Source: Dehalococcoidales bacterium (GTDB lineage: Bacteria; Chloroflexota; Dehalococcoidia; Dehalococcoidales; UBA3254). Taken from it: a stretch of 7,989 nucleotides of DNA. This document shows positions 1-5,381 of this stretch, one piece after another. Every line of letters starts with the position of its first letter. The stretch's first letter is position 1. A program made the translations under genes and the position numbers. The stretch is taken from positions 1-7,989 of the forward strand of contig JAQULX010000114.1 of NCBI GenBank assembly GCA_028718465.1. The letters run 5' to 3'. The notes beneath the pieces were generated by a model. The model was not told the origin of the DNA. It did not search any database and saw only the letters and a list, made by a program, of their open reading frames with translations.

Positions 1-107
1 AAATCCGAGCCTGGGAAAGGGAGCGTAACCAGAAGAGAACTAAAGTATACTGGCAATTTACCATACCTGATGCTAGGGTGAAGTTAAAACGGTTTTATCC
101 GTCATAA
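1..107 (+). CDS. IS630-family transposase, C-terminal fragment (cut by window start)
   Basis: The first complete codon is at position 3 and the frame runs 34 codons to a TAA at 105-107. The tail WQFTIPDARVKLKRFYPS fits the C-terminal pattern I know from IS630-family (Tc1/mariner-related, DDE) transposases, where WQFTT-x-DAR-x-KLK-x-LYP is typical. The preceding WERERNQ also fits. Only the last tens of residues are visible, so the catalytic acidic residues lie outside the window and I cannot say whether the element is intact. IS630 elements insert at TA dinucleotides, and several TAs follow the stop. I could not place the right terminal repeat without the left end. The family assignment comes from remembered family pattern, not from a search. 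Confidence 0.7.
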   Translation, partial: IRAWERERNQKRTKVYWQFTIPDARVKLKRFYPS

Positions 108-158
108 TTATAGTGGTCATGTACTAGTCCTGCTTGTGTTAACAGATTAAAATGGTAT

Positions 159-202
159 GATAGAAAATCCCCTTGCCGAACACGGCAAGGGGATTTTCTA
201 TC
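159..202. terminator. Perfect 20-bp hairpin, probable bidirectional terminator
   Basis: The left arm 159-178 and right arm 183-202 are exact reverse complements over 20 bp, with a 4-base AACA loop. The inner ten pairs are GC-rich (CCCCTTGCCG and its complement) and the outer part is AT-rich, so each strand reads a GC stem followed by ATTTTCTATC. It lies 28 bases past the stop of the leftward ECH1 gene and 51 bases past the stop of the rightward transposase. It can therefore end transcripts from both sides. The T-tract is interrupted, so its strength is uncertain. Confidence 0.75.
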
Positions 203-230
203 ACTATCCAATGTTAACGGAATGTTTTTA

Positions 231-1073
231 TTAAGGCTTGGCGGAGGAGCTGGGGCTTTGCCATCCACTCTTGCTTTTTTCTCTCCATTCGGCTTCGCCG
301 AAGTGAATTGCCATAGAGCAGGCATCGGTGTAGCGGAAAGCCATATTATAGTCCATGTCATAAATCGCCCGGCAGGTAGCTTTCGCCATAGCGGTCGCCG
401 CGGGGCGCATAGAGGCTATCTTCCTGGCCATTGCTTTAGCGCCTTCCAGCATTTGATCAGGAGCGAATACCTGGTTAGCAAAATGGATACGGTATGCCTC
501 CTTGCCGTCGATAACATCACAGGTACATGTTAGTTCTATGGCTTTTGATACGCCTACTCGGCGAGCTAACCTGGTAGTGGAAGCTGCGCCACCGATCAGA
601 CCCAGGTTTTTAACATGTAAATCACTGATTTGAGCAGTTTCAGAGGCAACGATAATATCACAGCCCAGGGCCAGCTCAAGGCCGCCGGCAGTGCAGACTC
701 CATCGATGGCGGCGATAGAAATCTTAGGATAGTTGCACAAATCATCGAAGACGCCGAGGCTTCCTGCCAGGCCCGTGGCATTCTTCCGGGTAGTCATTGA
801 GTAAAGAGTGTCGAAAACAATTTGCTCTGCTGTTCTGGTCTCGGTGCTGACCTGTTTCAGATCGGCGCCGGCTGAAAAACAGGGCCTACCGTCAGCTCTG
901 GGCCCGCCCGTAATAATAAAAGCCCCGATATTGTCGTCCTTGTTTATTTCGGCCAGTAAGTATTCGAGCTCGGATAGCAATTCTTTCGAGAGGGCATTCA
1001 AAGCCTTCGGCCGATTTAGTGTGATGACCCCGATATTTCCTTCCTGTTCCCACTTGATATTCTGGAACTCCAT
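231..1073 (-). CDS. Enoyl-CoA hydratase/isomerase family protein (crotonase), ECH1
   Basis: This 280-residue cytoplasmic crotonase-fold protein would act on an acyl-CoA thioester. The first oxyanion-hole segment is FSAGADLKQ (66-74). The second is in IDGVCTAGGLELALGCD (123-139), with Glu133 in the place of rat hydratase Glu144. The usual second catalytic Glu (rat Glu164) aligns with Val154; the segment instead reads DLHVKNLG (151-158). Hydratase activity is therefore not assured, and isomerase, hydrolase or other crotonase chemistry is possible. The gene starts 24 bases after the IclR gene, with an AAGGAGGT ribosome binding site (1081-1088, minus strand) spaced 7 bases from the ATG, so the two are almost certainly one transcript. 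The C-terminus is odd: after EWREK it becomes Ser/Pro-rich (SKSGWQSPSSSAKP), which does not resemble normal crotonase tails. A one-base slip in a six-A run (275-280) could explain this. Confidence 0.9.
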   Translation of the reverse strand: MEFQNIKWEQEGNIGVITLNRPKALNALSKELLSELEYLLAEINKDDNIGAFIITGGPRADGRPCFSAGADLKQVSTETRTAEQIVFDTLYSMTTRKNATGLAGSLGVFDDLCNYPKISIAAIDGVCTAGGLELALGCDIIVASETAQISDLHVKNLGLIGGAASTTRLARRVGVSKAIELTCTCDVIDGKEAYRIHFANQVFAPDQMLEGAKAMARKIASMRPAATAMAKATCRAIYDMDYNMAFRYTDACSMAIHFGEAEWREKSKSGWQSPSSSAKP

Positions 1074-1097
1074 GAGATATACCTCCTTGTATAAATT

Positions 1098-1874
1098 TTA
1101 TTCTCTAAATCCGGCATTATCGCGGTGTTGTAAGTATCCCATTGCCCGGGAAATTTGCAGGGCATACTGTATTACCAGGGGTGACATTTCAACCATTCCC
1201 TGTCGAGTGATCCTGGATGTAGGCCCCAGAACACCTATAGCGGCAATTACGTTTTCGTCCCAGTCGAATACAGGAGCAGAAACCATCCTTAATCCCAATT
1301 CCTGCTCTTCATCTTCCAGGGCTACCCCGTCCTTTCTTGTTTTCTTTAAGTGTCTTTTGAGTTCATCCACATCAGTGATGGTGTTCGGAGTCCGGGGCTT
1401 GAGTATAATGCTGCTGAGATATTCATTCAAATCCTTTTCGGACATATAAGCAAGAAATATTTTTCCGACTCCGGTACTGTAAAGACTAAAGGTAGTGGAG
1501 TCCGGAGTGATATTTAATAAACGGTCCGAGTTTACTACTTCCAGGTTATAGACGACATATCCACGGCGCAGAGACATCAATACAGCTTCATTTACAGTCT
1601 GGCTTAATTCCTTTAAGTAGGGCAAAGCGATATTTCTTATTTTCAGTCGTTTTTTGATTATTCCTGCGAGATATACCAATTTTTGGCGGCTGAGAGAGTA
1701 TTTACCCCGTTTCCCATCCTGTTCAATGTAACCTCTGTCAACCAGGATCGAGGTAATCCTGTGAGAAGTACTGGCGCTGATATTAGCCAGTTTGGCAATT
1801 TCAGTAATACTCAGGGCTTCTCCCCGGGTAAAGAAAACATCCAGTATCTCAAAAGCTTTATTGATAGCGTCCAT
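1098..1874 (-). CDS. IclR-family transcriptional regulator
   Basis: This 258-residue protein has the usual IclR length and layout. An N-terminal winged helix-turn-helix (about 1-65; HTH SITEIAKLANISASTSHRI at 22-40) is followed by a linker helix. The C-terminal effector-binding domain spans about 80-250 and includes SLYSTGVGKIFLA (130-142) and the GVALEDEEQELGLRMVSAPV stretch (183-202), followed by AAIGVLGP (211-218). IclR proteins bind small organic acids or related ligands as dimers or tetramers and often control a divergent catabolic operon. Here the gene is divergent from the SDR-crotonase-VOC unit and co-oriented with ECH1, so control of both units is the natural inference. The ATG at 1872-1874 has only a weak GGAAA ribosome binding site (1884-1888) 9 bases away, suiting a low-level regulator. 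A candidate operator lies in its own leader, which suggests autoregulation. Confidence 0.93.
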   Translation of the reverse strand: MDAINKAFEILDVFFTRGEALSITEIAKLANISASTSHRITSILVDRGYIEQDGKRGKYSLSRQKLVYLAGIIKKRLKIRNIALPYLKELSQTVNEAVLMSLRRGYVVYNLEVVNSDRLLNITPDSTTFSLYSTGVGKIFLAYMSEKDLNEYLSSIILKPRTPNTITDVDELKRHLKKTRKDGVALEDEEQELGLRMVSAPVFDWDENVIAAIGVLGPTSRITRQGMVEMSPLVIQYALQISRAMGYLQHRDNAGFRE

Positions 1875-1904
1875 ATTAGCTTATTTCCATATTGTTGCAA
1901 ATAA

Positions 1905-1921
1905 ATTCCAGCATATAGAAT
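1905..1921. promoter_or_regulatory. Candidate IclR operator, site 1
   Basis: The interrupted palindrome ATTCCAGCATATAGAAT (ATTC-N9-GAAT) lies just downstream of the predicted start of the leftward transcript (about 1924). It matches 13 of 17 positions of a second copy at 2144-2160, including both complete outer hexamers. Another TTCCA half site lies at 1885-1889, exactly 21 bases from the TTCCA of this site. E. coli IclR is known to favour TGGAAAT-N-ATTTCCA, whose TTCCA half resembles these. Binding by the local IclR protein is inferred. Confidence 0.5.
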
Positions 1922-1930
1922 ATAAACCTA

Positions 1931-1960
1931 ATTATAAACAATTTAATCGTCTCTGGTCAA
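1931..1960 (-). promoter_or_regulatory. Promoter of the IclR-ECH1 unit
   Basis: On the minus strand the -35 box is TTGACC (1955-1960) and the -10 box is TATAAT (1931-1936), separated by 18 bases. This is a near-consensus vegetative sigma-70/sigma-A promoter. Transcription would begin near 1924, giving a leader of about 50 bases before the IclR start codon. Confidence 0.7.
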
Positions 1961-2085
1961 TATCCATTGATGCGTTAAGTTTAAAGAATAATTCGACCAG
2001 CCTTCCGGTAAAAGGAGAATAATAAACGGAATGCTCGATATTGATCTACGTACGCTTTAAGGACGGAAAATAGACGAGTAAAGTA

Positions 2086-2114
2086 TTGACAATAGTTGAA
2101 TATTATTGTATATT
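2086..2114 (+). promoter_or_regulatory. Promoter of the SDR-ECH2-VOC unit
   Basis: A perfect -35 box TTGACA (2086-2091) is separated by the optimal 17 bases from TATATT (2109-2114). Transcription would start near 2121. The spacer and box edges contain an inverted repeat, ACAATA (2089-2094) and TATTGT (2104-2109), which could be a further protein binding site overlapping the polymerase footprint. Such a strong core promoter in a catabolic operon suggests that expression is held down by a repressor. Confidence 0.75.
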
Positions 2115-2122
2115 TTTCTCGT

Positions 2123-2160
2123 ATTCCAAAATATGAATTTGATATTCCATACAATAGAAT
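2123..2160. promoter_or_regulatory. Candidate tandem IclR operator, site 2
   Basis: Two palindromes lie side by side immediately after the predicted rightward start (about 2121). They are ATTC-N8-GAAT at 2123-2138 and ATTC-N9-GAAT at 2144-2160 (ATTCCATACAATAGAAT). Their TTCCA cores are 21 bases apart, two helical turns, so two dimers could bind the same face. The second palindrome matches site 1 (1905-1921) at 13 of 17 positions. The position downstream of the start fits repression by roadblock or promoter occlusion. Binding protein and sign of control are inferred. Confidence 0.5.
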
Positions 2161-2248
2161 ACTGACCAGTTTTTGTGGTCTGTTGGTTTACCGCAATTGA
2201 CGTATCAGACAAGAAAGATGGTATATTTTTCCCGGAGGAGGTTATACC

Positions 2249-2998
2249 ATGGGCCTGGTGGGGAAGGTAGCTATCGTTACTGGCGCCGGACAGGGTATTG
2301 GCAGGGGGATAGCATTAAAATTGGCGGAACGCGGGGCTGATGTGGCTATTGCTGATATCAATCCGAACACCGCGAATGCCGTGGCTGACGAAATCAAAGC
2401 AATGGGACGAAGATCGATTGCCGTCGAAACAGATGTTGCCAGCAACTCATCGGTGAATCGAATGGTACAGCAGGTATTGACTAATCTGGGTACAGTAGAT
2501 ATCCTTGTTAATAATGCCGGGTATACACCTCCTACAACGAATCCTTTTTTCAAAGAGAATGAGGAGAATTGGAGCAAGGTTATTGCAGTTTGTTATATCG
2601 GTATGGTTTATTGCTGCCGGGCTGTGGTTGATACCATGATCGCAAAAAATTATGGAAAGATTATCAGCATCACATCAGATGCTGCCAGGGTAGGCCAGTC
2701 AGGGCAGGCAGTCTATTCAGGCGCTAAAAGCGCTGTGGCTGCCTTTAGCAAGGCCATTTCGGTTGAGTTGGCTAGCTATAATATTAATGTCAACTGCGTT
2801 GCTCCCGGTGCGACTAATACCCAGGCTTTTGCCTCTGCCTCCCCGGAGATGAAAGAAGACGCCGCGAAAAAATATCCATTGAGAAGAGTAGCTGAAATTG
2901 ATGATATTGCTAATGCAGTCGCTTTCCTGGCTTCGGATGAAGCTTCCTTTATTACCGGGCAACAACTCAGTGTCAGCGGTGGTTATACCAGGTTATAA
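2249..2998 (+). CDS. SDR-family NAD(P)-dependent oxidoreductase
   Basis: This 249-residue classical short-chain dehydrogenase is a likely 3-hydroxyacyl-CoA or cyclic hydroxyacyl-CoA dehydrogenase. The Rossmann glycine motif TGAGQGIG is at 11-18. Asp36 at the end of the second strand points to NAD rather than NADP. NNAG is at 88-91, and the catalytic Ser143, Tyr156 and Lys160 (YSGAK) are present. The PG motif (VAPGATNT) and the C-terminal FITGQQLSVSGGY also fit the family. The helix alpha-4 Asn of the usual Asn-Ser-Tyr-Lys tetrad appears to be Cys115 (VIAVCYIG, where VxNxxG is normal), an unusual change. Start: the AGGAGG at 2236-2241 is 7 bases from the ATG. It is the first gene of the rightward unit, 54 bases before ECH2. 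Being beside crotonases, it probably oxidises a hydroxyacyl-CoA; the exact substrate cannot be read from the sequence. Confidence 0.9.
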   Translation: MGLVGKVAIVTGAGQGIGRGIALKLAERGADVAIADINPNTANAVADEIKAMGRRSIAVETDVASNSSVNRMVQQVLTNLGTVDILVNNAGYTPPTTNPFFKENEENWSKVIAVCYIGMVYCCRAVVDTMIAKNYGKIISITSDAARVGQSGQAVYSGAKSAVAAFSKAISVELASYNINVNCVAPGATNTQAFASASPEMKEDAAKKYPLRRVAEIDDIANAVAFLASDEASFITGQQLSVSGGYTRL

Positions 2999-3052
2999 TA
3001 AGCGGCCGCGATACAAGAGCGGGTTACATGAAATTATTTATCAGGGTGAGGA

Positions 3053-3841
3053 ATGAAAATGAAATATACGGATATCATTGTAGAAAAGAAAGAAAAGGTT
3101 GCCTGGATCATTTTGAATAAACCCCATGTAAAGAATGCTATGGGGAAACAGACCCTTATTGAAATTTTAGCGGCTTTGGATGATATTGGGAGTGAACCGG
3201 CTATCGCGGTTACCGTTATCAAAGGGGCCGGTGGAACTTTTTGTTCAGGTATGGACTTAAGAGAGCGTTCAGGCCCTACTGCGCCTGATGCTTATGAGTT
3301 CAATCATCTGGCCGATAGAGTTTTTTTGGGTATCGAAAAATTTAACAAGATTACCATTGCTGTGGTAAATGGCTATTGCATGGCAGGTGGTTTTGAGATA
3401 GCTATTGGTTGCGACTTTATTATTGCGGACGAAAACTGCAAGATGGGCGATGGCCATATGAAATTGCCGGGATTTGTACCTAACGGAGGCTCGTCGGTCA
3501 GGCTGCCCAGGTTAATTGGGAAGAGGAAAGCTAAAGAGCTTCTGTTAACTGGTGACCTGATCAGTGGAAAAGAGGCTGAGAAAATCGGAATCGCCAACTA
3601 TGCTGTACCTGCTGATAAACTGGAACAGACTGTCGAGGACCTGGTTGCCAGGCTGGCCGATAAGTCGCCCCTCGGACTGGAATCCATGAAGATGTTAATT
3701 GATGACAGCGGCGATTGCAGTCTGGAGGCGGGTTTGATGCTTGAGCACACCGCCGTAAAGTATTTAAGCAATACTGAAGACTTTCATGAAGCTATGGCAG
3801 CTATGAAAGAGAAGCGTAAACCTCAATTTAAAGGGAAATAA
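3053..3841 (+). CDS. Enoyl-CoA hydratase/isomerase family protein (crotonase), ECH2
   Basis: This 262-residue crotonase-fold protein has the usual family length. Oxyanion-hole segments are FCSGMDLRE (63-71) and NGYCMAGGFEIAIGCD (106-121), with Glu115 matching rat hydratase Glu144. As in ECH1, the second catalytic Glu is absent (Met136 by alignment) and the region reads DGHMKLPG (133-140). The tail (EAMAAMKEKRKPQFKGK) is a normal crotonase C-terminus, in contrast to ECH1. The start is ambiguous. ATGs at 3053 and 3059 are both in frame, and the AGGGTGAGGA at 3043-3052 gives good spacing to the second and an acceptable GGTGA pairing to the first. It lies between the SDR and VOC genes in one rightward unit, so it most likely supplies a hydration, isomerisation or C-C cleavage step for the SDR substrate or product. 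Confidence 0.9.
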   Translation: MKMKYTDIIVEKKEKVAWIILNKPHVKNAMGKQTLIEILAALDDIGSEPAIAVTVIKGAGGTFCSGMDLRERSGPTAPDAYEFNHLADRVFLGIEKFNKITIAVVNGYCMAGGFEIAIGCDFIIADENCKMGDGHMKLPGFVPNGGSSVRLPRLIGKRKAKELLLTGDLISGKEAEKIGIANYAVPADKLEQTVEDLVARLADKSPLGLESMKMLIDDSGDCSLEAGLMLEHTAVKYLSNTEDFHEAMAAMKEKRKPQFKGK

Positions 3842-3889
3842 AGTCTGACGGATAAACCGGGTGGATAACATATAGAGGAGGTCAAACAT

Positions 3890-4939
3890 ATGGAATTTGG
3901 TAGTATAAATCTGGTAGTAAATGAACCTGATGTAGCTTTAAAGACTTATCTTAAGATTTACGGGACTAATAATGTTGAACAGGTTATCAAACTAAAGGGC
4001 TTAAATGATAATGTCGATATTGTAGATGGGTATTACCTTAAGACACAGCCGGTTAACCTGGGAATCTTTAAGCCTCGTGATCCTTCCAGTAAAATGGGAG
4101 AATTTCTGAAAAAACGCGGTGAGGGAATACACCACATCTCTCTGCATATGGGGCAAGATGAATTTGAAGCGACGTATCTCAGATTTAAAGAAAAAGGTAT
4201 GAAAGTCAGCCCGAAACTGGTATATCTTGGAAAATTCAGCGAAGCTGTTTTTTGGCTGGAAGAGGAAGGAGAGCAGGGAGTACCCATTAAATTCTCTACC
4301 AAATGTTATCATGGCATCAAGATGTGGAAAGATACCATATATCTGGACACTCCGCAAAAATTTGAGCCGGTAGAGATTACAGAGTCATATGATATGCCTG
4401 GAATAAGATTGGGTACTATAATGGTCACAGTCAAGGACTGGAGAAGACAGCCTGACATCTGGGCGGAAGTACTTTCCATGCCGTATGTGCAGACCGGCAA
4501 CCTTTCCACACTGGAGGAAGCTCAGGTCAATGATAACCGCGGCAATATCTTTATCCCAATAAAATTCCGTTTTAACGGTGGAGGAGCCATTAACCTGTAT
4601 TGCGCGGTTAATGAAGATGCGCCCATCAATAAAGTCATGGACAAGAGAGGTCAAACGGTAATGTACCATAATATGTGCAGTTATGTTATCAGGGATAAAA
4701 CACAAGAATACTGGAAACTCCTGGACAAGGCCGGATTTGCCATGGTAGATCCCAAACCTTTGCTGAACAAGGAATCAGGTAACGGGAACTACTTCTATTT
4801 TATTCACCCGGTAAGTACGCACGGGGTGCTTTTCGAAATCGTTTCCCGGTATACCATGGATAAAGATCATAAAATGATTTTCGATTGGAGTGATTCGACA
4901 ACATATATGGTATCTCCTGAATTAAATAAATTTGATTAA
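3890..4939 (+). CDS. Two-domain VOC (glyoxalase/epimerase-fold) protein
   Basis: This 349-residue cytoplasmic protein appears to be two vicinal-oxygen-chelate domains in tandem, at about 1-145 and 170-325. The first resembles methylmalonyl-CoA epimerase, most clearly in the FLKKRGEGIHHISLHM segment (72-87). By hand alignment to the epimerase, the metal ligands are only partly kept. Domain 1 keeps the GIHH histidines (81-82), but the other ligand positions read Ser5, Gly58 and Lys134. Domain 2 keeps His260 and Glu316 (in HGVLFEIVSR), but the first His reads Thr176. The two-domain length recalls 4-hydroxyphenylpyruvate dioxygenase, but its His-His-Glu iron triad is not complete here and oxygen chemistry would not suit this context. 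A consensus AGGAGGT (3876-3882) lies 7 bases from the ATG. I do not recognise the specific function; an acyl-CoA epimerase, isomerase or lyase role is a guess from context. Confidence 0.75.
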   Translation: MEFGSINLVVNEPDVALKTYLKIYGTNNVEQVIKLKGLNDNVDIVDGYYLKTQPVNLGIFKPRDPSSKMGEFLKKRGEGIHHISLHMGQDEFEATYLRFKEKGMKVSPKLVYLGKFSEAVFWLEEEGEQGVPIKFSTKCYHGIKMWKDTIYLDTPQKFEPVEITESYDMPGIRLGTIMVTVKDWRRQPDIWAEVLSMPYVQTGNLSTLEEAQVNDNRGNIFIPIKFRFNGGGAINLYCAVNEDAPINKVMDKRGQTVMYHNMCSYVIRDKTQEYWKLLDKAGFAMVDPKPLLNKESGNGNYFYFIHPVSTHGVLFEIVSRYTMDKDHKMIFDWSDSTTYMVSPELNKFD

Positions 4940-4942
4940 CAG

Positions 4943-4976
4943 AGGCCAGGATTACTTTTAGAATTGGCCTGCTTTT
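4943..4976 (+). terminator. Weak hairpin after the VOC gene (possible attenuator)
   Basis: AGGCCA (4943-4948) pairs with TGGCCT (4965-4970) across a 16-base loop, followed by GCTTTTC. It falls in the 76-base gap between the VOC gene and the 105-residue protein. The short stem and large loop make it at best a partial terminator that could lower expression of the last gene. Confidence 0.3.
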
Positions 4977-5015
4977 CAAATTCAACGGTCATATTGCAGG
5001 AAAAGGGAGTAAGCA

Positions 5016-5333
5016 ATGGAAAAATTTACAAGCGTTGAATTCAAGCTTAATAGAAATGTTAAGAAAGGTGATAAAGAATCCTTATTTTCATTATTTAGTT
5101 TGGAAGACAGGATAAAGCGCATGGAAGCGCTTATTGATATGGAAGAGGGCGAGAGCGTTCGATTAGTCCTGGAAGGTTTAGGGGAAACCAACCTGAAATT
5201 AGGCAATGACATGGAAAAGGGAGACCAGAAGACAATCATGACCCTTTTCTGGTTCCCTGAGAAAACGCAGCCGATCGAGATGCAGCGTGATGCCACCGCC
5301 GGTGAGACTGTCAAAGTTACAATGTGGAAGTAA
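5016..5333 (+). CDS. Small protein of unknown function with internal duplication
   Basis: I do not recognise this 105-residue protein. It has no signal peptide or membrane segment and is rich in charged residues, with alternating hydrophobic stretches suggesting beta strands. It consists of two ungapped tandem modules offset by 51 residues: residues 9-53 align with 60-104 at about 12 identities in 45 plus many conservative pairs. Shared features are K-L near the start, KGD (17-19 and 68-70), LF (26-27 and 77-78) and a GE-x-V strand near the end (45-48 and 96-99). Translation is well supported by AAAGGGAG (5002-5009), 6 bases from the ATG. It is the last gene of the rightward unit, 76 bases after the VOC gene, so it may be a partner or binding protein of that pathway. 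No function is claimed. Confidence 0.75.
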   Translation: MEKFTSVEFKLNRNVKKGDKESLFSLFSLEDRIKRMEALIDMEEGESVRLVLEGLGETNLKLGNDMEKGDQKTIMTLFWFPEKTQPIEMQRDATAGETVKVTMWK

Positions 5334-5381
5334 AGCTTCTACCCCGGACTGGTCTCGTCAGCCGAGCGGACATATCTTAAA

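Larger units (their letters stand above)
1875..2248. other. Divergent control region between the IclR and SDR genes
   Basis: This 374-base AT-rich stretch has no supportable gene. It contains a leftward promoter (1931-1960), a rightward promoter (2086-2114) and repeated ATTCCA/TAGAAT palindromes close to both start points. The stretch between the promoters, about 1961-2085, shows no convincing structure. The rightward transcript would have a leader of about 128 bases ending in the AGGAGG site (2236-2241) of the SDR gene. That leader carries the tandem operator-like palindromes but no clear riboswitch fold. Confidence 0.7.

Noticed and set aside
808..1449. A 213-codon plus-strand open frame over ECH1 and the IclR gene
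   Set aside because: Ser/Phe-rich shadow spanning two well-supported minus-strand genes, with no ribosome binding site.
2031..2060. Nine-codon leader-like ORF (MLDIDLRTL) preceded by AAAGGAGAAT
   Set aside because: It lies upstream of the predicted rightward start, so it is not in the SDR leader; spacing is long and the peptide has no regulatory codon run.
2197..2227. Second possible rightward promoter TTGACG-N19-TATATT
   Set aside because: The spacing is too long and transcription would start inside the SDR ribosome binding site; the 2086-2114 promoter is much better.
3890..4939. 4-hydroxyphenylpyruvate dioxygenase
   Set aside because: Length and two-domain VOC plan are similar, but the iron-binding His-His-Glu set is incomplete and the context looks anaerobic.
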